From positions 23,785,237 to 23,849,236 of the forward strand of contig OX388307.1 of assembly GCA_947579605.1 (NCBI GenBank): a stretch of DNA of 64,000 nt. Direction: 5' to 3'. Both the position numbers and the translations under genes were made by a program. Below, one piece after another: positions 49,801 to 51,722 of the stretch. This DNA is from Athripsodes cinereus. Lineage: Eukaryota; Arthropoda; Insecta; Trichoptera; Leptoceridae. Position 1 is the first letter of the stretch; each line of letters starts with the position of its first letter. The notes beneath the pieces are model-generated. The model worked only from the letters and a program-made list of their open reading frames with translations, was not told the origin of the DNA and did no database searches.

Positions 49801-51722
49801 TCCAACCGCACATCATCTCTTGTGTGTAACTGTTTTGCAGGGTTACTCTTGACAAAATCTAAATACGATCTTAATCATACGACGCGCGAAGGGACTATAG
49901 TCAAAGCTACCGCCACCATGAGATTAGTATACACATTTTTTTACTATAGTCACTTAGCGCGTCCTATGATTAACCTTCTGCAGCTGAGGTGGTAGTCTAC
50001 CAGACACCACATATCACAAAATTGTCCTTAACATGTATATATTTATAGTTATGATCCCGGCACGCTTAGTACCTTAATATTTCGTCAACGTGGAGGGATC
50101 AGTTAGCAATGAGCGGTTGAGATGAGTGTAGGTTCTGTGCTACAGCAAGGAGGTGTCTACTAGTCTACCACGTCAGTGTTAAGGTATGTGTCTGTGAGTC
50201 TACCACGTCAGTAAAATTGAAAAAAAAACATAGTGTCTCCCAGGCAAACATAGGTCAGTAAGACCGTTTTTAGATGTTGTTATTTCATAGTAAAATTATG
50301 TTATTTGTATGTTATGTATAGTTGTAGGTAAATTGCATCGGTGTAGAGGTGCGTACATGACGATGGCCGGGTTTGAATTGCATATGCATACCTATAGAGA
50401 TGATGTGATGATGATGATGACCTTTATTTCGCCTTTATTTCTCCCTTCCGTAAAATAAAATAATAATCTTTATTCAACAACAAAATATTTACAAAAATAT
50501 TTGTCAATGGTAATAAGTGCCTACTTAATGGGTATTGGTCAGCTTCATCCTCTCGGTTTTTGTGGATGAAATTCATAAAAAATGCTCGATATATTCTTGC
50601 TTCTATAAATTATTTTATATCAAGCGTGTGATAATAGCGACAGTTAAATGAAAAGAAGTACCTTTTTTATTGAATATGTCACGTAGTTTAGTATCAGATC
50701 ACATGAAGGCGCGAGCGTATAATGAAAGACTGCCAAGAGAACTGCGAATAACAGTGAGCAGAGTTTTGGCCAAAAATCTGCATTTTCCACCTCCAAAATC
50801 ACAATCTACTTCTACAAATGCACGAAAGCTTTGTCATATTTGCTCAACAAAAATAAAAAGACAAACCAAATACATATATGTTGTGATTGTTTCAAGCCGA
50901 TTTGCCTGCAATGCTCAAAGCCAAAATGTGAAAACTTAAAGCTGTATATTTTTTTATTTGACCATAAGATTTTATTCAAATTTTTATCTATGATTACTAT
51001 AAGTGTAAATTTTAATAATAAATGCAAATAGTTATTTTTTAGTTATGTTATTTTTGAAAATATTTTTTTAGTAGTCGGTTGATTTTGCGAGCTGATTTTG
51101 ACCAAAAACAATAAATGGTGTTATTGATAGAAAAATGTTGTTTTTTTCTACATTTAACTGAATAGAAATATAAAATATGAATATATTTTTTAGACAATAC
51201 CAATTAATTAGGTATTAAATACTAGTTTGACAAAAAACAATGACGTTAAAATGGTGTCCAACAGTCTACCACGTCAGTAAATTTGTGAAATTTAAGGCAC
51301 GTCAGTTGCAGAAGGTTAAGATCAAGACAAGATTAAGATTGTATTTAGATTGCGTCAAGAGTTACCCTACTGTTCTGTTCAATGAAGATTCTACATCCTC
51401 ACAAGGTTTCACACACACACTGATTTTGTATTTTTTACAGGCTCAGACTGCCCTCAACAACTGTGTGCTAGGAAATACTACAATATTTGCAGAGTCCCCA
51501 GGAGAGACTGATGTCAAATTAATCCTACAGCACTTGGGGCAGGGTGGTGGTGGGGGCGGGCAATGGAGGTCTAGTGCTGGGGCTTCCACTCCAGGGGGCG
51601 GGGGTGGGAATTCCAACAATGATTGGAGCAGTTTCCCTTCCCTGTGGTCTGAGCCTGACCAGAGAGCCACACCCTCACTCGGCTTCCTGCCACCGGATCT
51701 ACTGGGCGGAGAATCCATCTAA
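10712..51722 (+). CDS. gawky: gawky/GW182 (TNRC6) orthologue, 11 coding exons, whole-gene span
   Basis: The scaffold binds Argonaute through GW motifs and recruits PABP, CCR4-NOT and PAN2-PAN3 to microRNA targets in the cytoplasm and P-bodies (known for the family). Coding exons are 10712-10832, 14706-14875, 22978-23089, 23277-24781, 24888-25022, 25176-25370, 26055-26215, 27117-27288, 44487-44876, 49549-49668 and 51441-51722. All introns are GT-AG, all phases join, and the sum is 3363 nt (1120 residues plus stop). Visible domains are GW/WG repeats (about 25-450), a UBA-like domain (about 459-502), a conserved Q/L-rich helix (about 600-650), the [14 protein letters not shown] block (about 757), PAM2 with [11 protein letters not shown] (about 848-858), an RRM (about 977-1050) and a W-containing tail. 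Fly gawky is somewhat longer. The start is the first ATG of exon 1, 14 nt after an acceptor, so a 5' UTR exon lies upstream. Large introns are full of transposons but every exon is open. Confidence 0.95.
11168..11400 (+). mobile_element. tRNA-derived SINE
   Basis: An A-box-like stretch (GTGGAACGCAGGTAACGCTC, 11181) and a good B box (CGGGTTCAATTCCTGG, 11223-11238) are spaced as in a tRNA but do not fold into an intact one. A tRNA-unrelated body and an AT-rich end follow. It lies in gawky intron 1. Confidence 0.75.
11913..12035. repeat. central hairpin of the fold-back element, about 123 nt
   Basis: Arms about 11913-11956 and 11992-12035 are near-perfect complements (ATGGGATCTCAATGGGATCA on the left). 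A third copy of the right arm is at 12288-12331. Confidence 0.9.
12358..13409. mobile_element. non-autonomous hAT-like element with 8-bp target duplication
   Basis: The ends are CAGTCGCGTGCCTGCC (12358) and the complement CAGTGGCGGGACTAGG (13409). The 8-bp direct duplication GTATTAAT is at 12350-12357 and 13410-13417, splitting a sequence that is continuous in the sister arms. A second copy of the right-end motif (GAAAAGCCTAGTCCCG) is at 13286-13301. No transposase frame was found in the 1052 bp. Confidence 0.88.
13814..14705. other. remaining gawky intron 1
   Basis: AT-rich. Two related short blocks, AAGACAGAACCCAAGGTACT (14308) and AAGACAGAACCTTGAGGTTACT (14369), are the only structure seen. 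It ends in the exon 2 acceptor. Confidence 0.5.
14706..14875 (+). CDS. gawky: gawky coding exon 2
   Basis: Residues 41-97, entered in phase 1 after a TTTTTTTGTAG acceptor and left in phase 0 at a GTTAGT donor. It encodes a G/S/P-rich stretch, then the conserved helix-like segment [20 protein letters not shown], which continues into [11 protein letters not shown] in exon 3 as in other insect GW182 proteins. The Argonaute-binding GW region starts here. Confidence 0.9.
14876..15556. other. start of gawky intron 2; possible Helitron-like repeat
   Basis: Mostly AT-rich. At 15140-15480 the phrase AACTTGAGAACAGCTGAACC and following text resemble dispersed insect repeats often found in Helitron-type elements, but no terminus is visible. 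The two open frames here have no recognised domain. Confidence 0.35.
15557..16323. mobile_element. GGG-ended repeat, copy 1
   Basis: Starts GGGCTGCGTTCAGACAGTCA and ends with the block 16185-16323 (TTACGACAACATTGGGTCAT to CCAACCC). The complement of the right end starts GGGTTGGTTCA, weakly matching the left end. The right 140 bp match 42044-42186. Likely a MITE-like DNA element. Confidence 0.6.
16436..17010 (+). pseudogene. degenerate THAP-domain gene fragment
   Basis: Part 1 (16436-16513) reads [20 protein letters not shown], then RIVIFS, with the first two zinc cysteines and a GTAAGT donor. Part 2 (from 16815, after TTTTTTGTAG) reads [15 protein letters not shown] and then a stop. One frame over it continues [20 protein letters not shown] and [11 protein letters not shown]. 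The pattern matches a THAP C2CH domain, but the frame is broken and the final zinc histidine (after CSK) is replaced by threonine. Probably derived from a P-element-like or THAP protein gene. Confidence 0.7.
17020..17640. other. AT-rich intron 2 segment with poly(T) run
   Basis: No supported gene. A run of about 23 T is at 17546-17568. The short frames at 17184-17488 lack recognisable motifs. Confidence 0.5.
17640..18262 (+). mobile_element. Helitron fragment with 3' terminus
   Basis: Ends GGCGGTACGAAGTTCGC, TGGGTCAA, CTAG (18259-18262) before TTTT, matching the Helitron pattern of a GC-rich short hairpin, CTAG and a T in the target. Upstream, two diverged tandem stretches share ATTCGGTACAAATA and GAGAAAATA (about 17810-17900 and 17975-18070). 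A G-run is at about 18101-18117. A related 3' end is at 25913. Confidence 0.7.
18411..18660. mobile_element. 250-bp hairpin MITE
   Basis: 38-bp inverted ends with one mismatch, 18411-18448 and 18623-18660 (both begin TCGATGG then C or T, then ATAGCGCACAGATGTGG). The middle is unique, with no gene. The family was not identified. Confidence 0.85.
18935..19140 (-). mobile_element. tRNA-derived SINE, minus strand
   Basis: On the minus strand there is an A-box-like GAGCTTAATTGGACAAAGCA and a B box GCGGGTTCAAGTCCCGT (about 18954-18970), followed by CTGGGGCAC. Upstream of the A box is a GTCGCCCGAGAG stretch. The cloverleaf is imperfect and extra sequence continues, so this is a SINE rather than a tRNA gene. 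Confidence 0.7.
19141..19790. other. unassigned intron 2 DNA
   Basis: About 650 bp without gene, repeat structure or recognisable element. Confidence 0.5.
19791..21493. mobile_element. 1.7-kb DNA element with long degenerate inverted ends
   Basis: The left end has CACATTAACAT and ATAGGGAAC (19793-19819). The complement of the right end has CCACATTAACATTTAATAGGGAAC (ending 21491). Further in, GTGACGTCA and ATGCGCTAGT are also inverted (about 19996-20018 left, 21281-21301 right). The interior contains the RT fragment at 20510-20810. No transposase is visible. Confidence 0.6.
20510..20800 (-). pseudogene. non-LTR RT C-terminal fragment
   Basis: On the minus strand it reads [19 protein letters not shown], then [16 protein letters not shown], the usual C-terminal signature of RTE-like and related endonuclease-RT elements, ending near YPLTPPG-like decay at the 20520 side. 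Frame interruptions are present. Confidence 0.65.
21582..22877 (-). mobile_element. complete DD41D mariner-like element (rosa/Visitor type)
   Basis: Bounded by TA at 21580-21581 and 22878-22879. The inverted ends of about 32 bp share TTCAACAAG then ACTTTGTTTTTTAA, with a few mismatches (AAGGGTTTTT left, ACGGGTTGTT right). One intact transposase frame lies between, on the minus strand. Length is 1296 bp. It sits in gawky intron 2, antisense to the gene, about 100 bp upstream of exon 3. Confidence 0.93.
21688..22788 (-). CDS. mariner-like transposase, DD41D
   Basis: 366 residues without stops. The N-terminus has paired helix-turn-helix features ([20 protein letters not shown]; later [19 protein letters not shown]). 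Catalytic motifs are [24 protein letters not shown] and [12 protein letters not shown]. Forty-one residues separate the second and third aspartates, the DD41D signature of the rosa/Visitor lineage. The second methionine ([12 protein letters not shown], about residue 10) could be the real start. Length agrees with the family. No frameshift or stop is visible, so it may be functional. It catalyses cut-and-paste transposition into TA sites. Confidence 0.93.
   Translation of the reverse strand: MDALAIVAMNSISLENRIKIIKIHYENGGSAKVTFRQIRDIFGQHNRPSETAIKNLVAKFESTGSIQNVLTPTRVRPGRSTENIAAVSHSVEADPNLSIPRRSRQLGLSKTTTWRILRKDLALKPYKVQLVQELKPNDHSNRRRFAQFIQEQPAGFSEKIIFSDEAHFHLSGYVNKQNCRIWASENPRAIIEKPLHAQRVTVWCAMWSGGVIGPFFFEDETGNAVTVNGSRYRKMLTTQFWPIIDDVDITDMWFQQDGATCHTANETINLLQTKFPDRMISRNSAVKWPARSCDLTPLDYFLWGYVKDRVYTEPIESIAALKLKIRDVISEIVPPFCQKVIKNFDERIDICQRARGGHLSDIIFHA
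22978..23089 (+). CDS. gawky: gawky coding exon 3
   Basis: Residues 98-134 plus one base of codon 135. It encodes [18 protein letters not shown] followed by [17 protein letters not shown], a block characteristic of insect and vertebrate GW182 N-termini. The acceptor is TTTTCAG at 22977. The donor is G/GTATGT at 23090. The exon lies about 100 bp downstream of an intact mariner transposon in intron 2. Confidence 0.92.
23277..24781 (+). CDS. gawky: gawky coding exon 4: GW repeats, UBA-like domain, Q-rich middle
   Basis: Residues 135-636, the largest exon (1505 nt). The first two thirds hold about twenty tryptophans in GW, WG, WGG or SW-type contexts, the Argonaute-binding repeats. Residues about 459-502 ([17 protein letters not shown] through EEALDLLSQ) form the UBA-like domain. 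A P/Q-rich segment follows, then the conserved [20 protein letters not shown] helix region running into exon 5. It opens with [13 protein letters not shown] and closes with NQLLQQ at a GTGATA donor. GC content is clearly higher than in the surrounding introns. Open frames on the other strand here are shadows. Confidence 0.96.
24888..25022 (+). CDS. gawky: gawky coding exon 5
   Basis: Residues 637-681, 45 codons, phase 0 at both ends. It continues the conserved Q/L-rich helix with [18 protein letters not shown] and ends QQIANLQ at a GTGAGA donor. The acceptor is CTTACAG. A coiled or helical glutamine-rich character is apparent. This lies in the region between the UBA-like domain and PAM2. Confidence 0.93.
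25176..25370 (+). CDS. gawky: gawky coding exon 6
   Basis: Residues 682-746, 65 codons, phase 0. It begins [14 protein letters not shown], has a polyglycine run and ends [16 protein letters not shown], a recognisable GW182 middle-domain segment. The acceptor is TTATTGCAG at 25175 and the donor GTAAGA at 25371. The next intron carries a Helitron 3' end. Confidence 0.93.
25725..25913 (+). mobile_element. Helitron 3' end fragment in gawky intron 6
   Basis: Ends GGCGGTACGAAGTTCGCC, GGGTCAG, CTAG (25910-25913) followed by TTTT. The preceding 70 bp (GGGAGTTTGTAAAGAGATTA and following) match 18184-18260. Confidence 0.75.
26055..26215 (+). CDS. gawky: gawky coding exon 7
   Basis: Residues 747-799 plus two bases of codon 800. 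It contains the strongly conserved [14 protein letters not shown] block and [12 protein letters not shown], both typical of TNRC6/GW182 middle domains. The donor is AA/GTAAGT at 26216, a near-consensus site. Confidence 0.94.
26216..27116. other. gawky intron 7
   Basis: 901 bp, AT-rich. An apparent short repeat, TGTAAAGTTCATTTG, occurs twice (about 26484 and 26510). Otherwise nothing recognisable. Confidence 0.6.
27117..27288 (+). CDS. gawky: gawky coding exon 8, with most of PAM2
   Basis: Residues 800-857. It reads [18 protein letters not shown] and later [20 protein letters not shown]. The last ten residues are most of the PAM2 motif that binds the MLLE domain of PABP. In human TNRC6 the equivalent is PEFHPGVPWKG. 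The invariant phenylalanine is present. The exon ends on AAG/GTCAGT, and the motif is completed by G858 from exon 9, 17.2 kb away. Confidence 0.94.
28150..28640 (+). other. decayed possibly coding stretch inside the 4.7-kb element
   Basis: Several short frames with D/N/S-rich content (for example a segment ending [17 protein letters not shown] at about 28550-28600) but with stops and frameshifts. I do not recognise a family. Could be residue of the element's lost gene. Confidence 0.3.
28649..28770 (+). mobile_element. non-LTR retrotransposon 3' tail fragment
   Basis: GATAAACTCGCCCTCTGTAT matches the 3' UTR at 555-578, and the piece ends AAAGAATGAATGAATAAATA. Only the last 120 bp of the element are present. 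Confidence 0.75.
28950..29300 (-). mobile_element. non-LTR 3' region, minus strand
   Basis: The minus-strand tail AAATAAATAAATAAATATAC is at 28951-28970, preceded by AAGCCGTTTATTGCATTA, matching the element whose tail is at 3929. The upstream limit is not defined. Confidence 0.5.
29966..30800 (+). repeat. 68-bp satellite, 12 units
   Basis: Units begin with ATTGCGGG at 30061 and every 68 bp to 30673, with edge units (ATTGGAGG) at 29980 and 30741. Two internal variants alternate: A with TACGGTGCTAATATATGC and B with TCTGGTGCTATTATACG. The order is A A B B B A B B B B. The first spacing is 81 bp because of a 13-bp TATGCAAAAAATA insertion. Each unit contains TTAGG twice. Confidence 0.95.
31127..31391. 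mobile_element. 265-bp hairpin MITE
   Basis: Inverted ends of about 34 bp: ATATCGTCGTTGCATATTCA from 31127 and its complement ending 31391, differing by small changes near ACATGTG. The middle is AT-rich. It is nested in the 4.7-kb element, 330 bp after the satellite. Confidence 0.85.
31440..31730 (+). mobile_element. GC-richer dispersed repeat ending in (GAT)n
   Basis: Contains GGTAACATCCTGAAAATGCC, then GAGGCTGGTTTCTGCCCTGT and CCTCCCGAGAGGAGC, and ends in seven TGA/GAT triplets at 31707-31726. The triplet tail is typical of RTE-group retrotransposons or their SINEs. Composition differs sharply from the flanks. Confidence 0.55.
32096..32309. other. intron 8 spacer between two transposons
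   Basis: AT-rich with nothing recognisable, lying between the right end of the 4.7-kb element and the mariner remnant. Confidence 0.5.
32310..32724 (-). pseudogene. mariner transposase, C-terminal half, broken
   Basis: Translated on the minus strand this reads CDFFLF, stop, [19 protein letters not shown], then [23 protein letters not shown] and EGDNID before the natural stop near 32366. The aspartate of CDFFLF is the third catalytic residue of DD34D mariners. At least one internal stop is present. The inverted end GCGGCAGAAAAGTAATGAGA lies at 32311-32330. The element continues beyond the inserted LOA-like copy at 35633. Confidence 0.82.
32725..35632 (+). mobile_element. 5'-truncated LOA/I-like retrotransposon copy
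   Basis: Left junction about 32725, where mariner similarity stops. The right junction is the AATAAAATAAATAAAATAAA tail ending about 35632. It contains the RT-RNase H frame and a short 3' UTR of about 70 bp. No target duplication was resolved. Confidence 0.8.
32758..35541 (+). CDS. ORF2 of a LOA/I-group non-LTR retrotransposon: RT and RNase H, 5'-truncated
   Basis: 927 residues, fully open. It begins in the linker after a missing endonuclease ([20 protein letters not shown]). RT motifs include [10 protein letters not shown] (D301), [11 protein letters not shown] and GYADDIVI (D391, D392). RNase H follows, with [13 protein letters not shown] (about 655), [18 protein letters not shown] and [17 protein letters not shown], so all four acidic positions appear. 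The C-terminus has CRFCEEV followed by RHLLAEC, a CCHC-type knuckle common in I, R1 and LOA groups. ORF1 and the endonuclease are absent. The 3' tail (AATAA)n ends near 35632. It is inserted in a mariner remnant. RT produces cDNA for target-primed integration, but without the endonuclease this copy is unlikely to be autonomous. Confidence 0.9.
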   Translation: MDAYESNCPVREKRSCREVPWWNNKLSNLRASVRRLYNRAKGSGDWQEYTEALTNYNKEIRKAKRKSFRDFRERITETPIAARLHKALTKGGLQGPASLKKPDGSYTEGEEQRALLLLETHFPGSQAVEADLEHTMCYKSKKEDWEMTKTVCTPGRLKWAINSFQPYKSPGIDGILPALLQKGQKEIFPHLLRIIRCSLALGYIPRSWRRARVTFIPKNGKKDSTLPKSYRLISLTSFMLKTMEKVVDNYIKSELLDKTPLHPNQHAYRVGRSTDSTLCELTELIQKSIDNKEIALCAFLDIEGAFDNTSHEAVEEALKKRGVGSTISRWIKHMLATRTAESKVGESNIKVATTRGCPQRGVLSPLIWSLVVDEILERLTEHRYHVNGYADDIVITIRGKFEDVLCDLMQSALELTRRWCISVGLKLNSGKPTLVPFTNKKKLQNTKEIFLDGAVVEWSDTAKYLGVTLDKKLLWNRHVDKIVEKATSALMICRRIAGKNWGCNPNILLWMYTAMIKPIITYGAIAWSSRTKLITTRELLEKVQRLACLCITGAMRTCPTAAMEVILNLSPLHMVVEEAAKKTYLRLKKTESTRINRIKGEEILNECAYLIDLPTDLMIKKFSFDKNFAIKLSTKKEWDEDIIHSLKNGTIVWYTDGSKTEEGTGAGVYGPRTEYSEAMGKFPSVFQAEVYALERCIQFNLDRGYSKQHIAILSDSQAAIKALGSNIINSKMVWTCLLKLNELGKKNKVTLFWVPGHIGVEGNERADKLARKGAATQLYGPEPFCGLGHTFFQEEIRKKGRQKRNELWKNLPRLRQAKELLEGYNFGRAKVCTNLSKTSLTAVTGFLTGHSRLKEHLRKLGLEEDGTCRFCEEVAETPRHLLAECNAVVFARIKTLDRHWVEVESLHTLDALKILDFIRCLGLEGVL
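35633..35922 (-). pseudogene. mariner transposase N-terminus and 5' end, same interrupted element
   Basis: From the ATG at 35731 (minus strand) it reads [20 protein letters not shown] then [11 protein letters not shown], the usual mariner N-terminus, and is cut by the retrotransposon tail. Sequence near 35905-35922 resembles the inverted end seen at 32311. Most of the region between the N-terminal helix and the third catalytic aspartate is missing. Confidence 0.78.
35923..36210. other. intron 8 spacer
   Basis: A purine-rich stretch (about 35960-36050, GTGAGGAAGTGAAAAGTGGG and G-runs), otherwise AT-rich. No gene or element recognised. Confidence 0.5.
36340..37135 (+). mobile_element. non-LTR retrotransposon 3' part with RT C-terminus
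   Basis: Coding remains: [34 protein letters not shown], stop, [20 protein letters not shown], then [20 protein letters not shown] and YGARC, stop. The last block matches the fragment at 1-283. The 3' UTR has the hairpin ATCACT (37013-37018)/AGTGAT (37023-37028), AATCTCGCC, and an AATAAATAAATT tail near 37131. Confidence 0.82.
37136..39477. other. unassigned intron 8 DNA, 2.3 kb
   Basis: AT-rich with no supported gene. The small frames at 37553-37780 and 38450-38641 show no known motif. A short GC-rich island (GGGGCCCGGACGGTTG) is at about 38941-38956. Confidence 0.5.
39478..40134 (-). pseudogene. non-LTR RT fragment (fingers and first palm motif)
   Basis: The minus strand 39768-39478 reads [20 protein letters not shown], then [20 protein letters not shown] (first catalytic D) and WFRSYLHNA. 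Upstream at 39800-40134 are decayed remains of the preceding region, including GASGFDEI (about 40010-40040). It ends against the Tigger-like fragment at about 40138. Confidence 0.8.
40138..40770 (-). pseudogene. Tigger/CENP-B-like transposase fragment
   Basis: From 40611 on the minus strand: [63 protein letters not shown] (CENP-B-type helix-turn-helix), then [15 protein letters not shown] with the first catalytic aspartate. The N-terminal helix-turn-helix continues frame-shifted towards 40770 ([17 protein letters not shown]). It lacks the remaining DDE core and was probably broken by insertion against the RT fragment. Confidence 0.82.
40771..41590. other. intron 8 segment with ACGGTAAT repeats and Helitron-like piece
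   Basis: At 41260-41310 and 41498-41545, ACGGTAAT/ATTACCGT motifs flank a 130-bp stretch (41335-41470) similar to the Helitron fragment at 17795-17920 (TATTGACATAAACAAT, GAGGAGTTT). Suggests a small element inserted in or captured by another. No gene. Confidence 0.5.
41592..42186. mobile_element. GGG-ended repeat, copy 2
   Basis: Starts GGGCAGCGTTCATACAGTGA and ends TAAACGCGCCCC. The complement of the right end starts GGGGCGCGTTTA. The last 140 bp match copy 1 at 16185-16323. CpG-rich compared with its flanks. No coding capacity. Confidence 0.65.
42187..43200. other. unassigned intron 8 DNA
   Basis: AT-rich. Two related blocks at about 42695-42740 and 42755-42810 share GACAGACRTC and TTTGTTTAC. 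No gene. Confidence 0.5.
43205..44235 (+). repeat. two diverged copies of one unidentified repeat
   Basis: 43225-43295 (CATAGCCAGGACAGATTCAT to GCGCGGTGTAA) aligns with 43950-44020 (CATGGCTAGGCACGACAGAT to TGCGGTGTAG). A stretch of about 650 bp lies between. The open frames across both are not convincing. Confidence 0.5.
44487..44876 (+). CDS. gawky: gawky coding exon 9: end of PAM2 to first strand of RRM
   Basis: Residues 858-987, 130 codons, phase 0. It begins [20 protein letters not shown], completing PAM2 and the conserved acidic stretch after it. A S/T/P-rich linker with several tryptophans ([29 protein letters not shown]) follows, the kind of W motifs that contact CCR4-NOT. It ends [12 protein letters not shown], the first RRM beta strand. 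Confidence 0.95.
44925..45175 (+). repeat. tandem duplication carrying a degenerate retrotransposon 3' hairpin
   Basis: ATGATTCATTGATTATATTG, then GTTAGATTGAAGAAATCATT, CTCRCCACTATAAATCATAA and ATATTGCATATAAAT occur twice, at 44919-45030 and 45043-45167. The second copy has 12 extra bases (ATATAGTCATAA). The GAAGAAATC to CTCGCC part resembles the non-LTR 3' hairpin at 45641-45675. Confidence 0.8.
45176..45610. other. unassigned intron 9 DNA
   Basis: About 430 bp. 45230-45400 is less AT-rich (GGCTATCCGACACCCACCAT, ATGCATGCGCACAAC) but has no gene and no recognised element. Confidence 0.45.
45620..45800 (+). mobile_element. non-LTR retrotransposon 3' UTR fragment
   Basis: GGTTAGATAGATGGAAGAAA with the hairpin ATCACT (45649-45654)/AGTGAT (45659-45664), AATCTCGCCACTGC, then ATAATGATGATGTGCAAAAA and an AATAAATAAATAAATAAATA tail. 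Closely matches 36990-37131. Confidence 0.85.
45940..46515 (+). pseudogene. non-LTR RT C-terminal fragment with 3' UTR
   Basis: The frame 45972-46343 reads [54 protein letters not shown] and [14 protein letters not shown], the conserved C-terminus of a CR1/Jockey-like RT, and ends in a natural stop. A 170-bp 3' UTR and an A-rich end near 46512 follow. The family differs from the copy 600 bp downstream. Confidence 0.78.
46516..47104. other. intron 9 spacer
   Basis: AT-rich. The last 150 bp may be decayed upstream sequence of the RT pseudogene (a segment before [16 protein letters not shown]). No separate feature. Confidence 0.45.
47105..48663 (+). pseudogene. non-LTR reverse transcriptase, two frameshifts
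   Basis: RT motifs in order: [53 protein letters not shown] (first catalytic D), [30 protein letters not shown] (catalytic DD), then a C-terminal domain ending near DVIEYYSQM at 48660. The first frame break is near 47340, before the NYRP motif. The second is a tandem TAGA at about 48479-48486 that causes the stop after HVPTR. The next frame resumes exactly in the conserved C-terminus ([14 protein letters not shown]). Few lesions imply a fairly recent insertion. Catalytic residues are intact. Confidence 0.85.
47105..49127 (+). mobile_element. Jockey/CR1-like non-LTR retrotransposon, 5'-truncated, in gawky intron 9
   Basis: Contains an RT frame broken twice and a roughly 430-bp AT-rich 3' UTR, and ends in (AATA)n at about 49096-49127. 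It is in the same orientation as gawky. Confidence 0.85.
49128..49548. other. end of gawky intron 9
   Basis: AT-rich. It ends in the exon 10 acceptor TTACAG. The last 108 bases are open in frame with exon 10 but are not conserved coding. Confidence 0.6.
49549..49668 (+). CDS. gawky: gawky coding exon 10: central RRM
   Basis: Residues 988-1027, 40 codons, phase 0. It reads [20 protein letters not shown] and continues to TSREEANK, the core of the GW182 RRM, which in this family is considered not to bind RNA canonically. The acceptor is AATTACAG with a weak pyrimidine tract. The donor is GTACGC. Although upstream bases 49441-49548 are open in the same frame, protein conservation places the exon start at IDG, directly after LTAQ of exon 9. 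Confidence 0.93.
49708..49800 (-). mobile_element. SINE-like repeat, copy 1
   Basis: On the minus strand GCAGCTTGCATG, GCAGCTGGTCTGCTGGCTAC and CCACTTGTGGGATTTGCCAT. The same sequence is at 62648-62738. It lies in gawky intron 10. Confidence 0.7.
49985..51290 (+). mobile_element. piggyBac-like remnant with repeated GTCTACCACGTCAGT motif
   Basis: The motif occurs at about 50163, 50199 and 51263, and in part inverted near 49990. TTAA lies at 50179-50182 and 51246-51249, each followed within about 35 bp by the motif. A piggyBac C-terminal coding fragment is inside. The exact element limits are not resolved. Confidence 0.55.
50676..50945 (+). pseudogene. piggyBac transposase C-terminal fragment with cysteine-rich domain
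   Basis: Reads [20 protein letters not shown], then [20 protein letters not shown] and [19 protein letters not shown]. After a 2-base TA expansion near 50877 it continues one frame over as [20 protein letters not shown]. The CxxC series is the piggyBac C-terminal zinc-binding domain that recognises transposon ends. The catalytic core is absent. Confidence 0.85.
51441..51722 (+). CDS. gawky: gawky coding exon 11: end of RRM, C-terminal tail, stop
   Basis: Residues 1028-1120 and a TAA stop at 51720. It begins [20 protein letters not shown], the last RRM helix and strand, then VKLILQHL, a glycine-rich linker and a tail with W residues ([16 protein letters not shown]) before ending LLGGESI. The tail belongs to the silencing domain. 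The acceptor is TTTTTTACAG. The sequence after the stop is AT-rich and noncoding. Confidence 0.95.
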   Translation, partial: AQTALNNCVLGNTTIFAESPGETDVKLILQHLGQGGGGGGQWRSSAGASTPGGGGGNSNNDWSSFPSLWSEPDQRATPSLGFLPPDLLGGESI

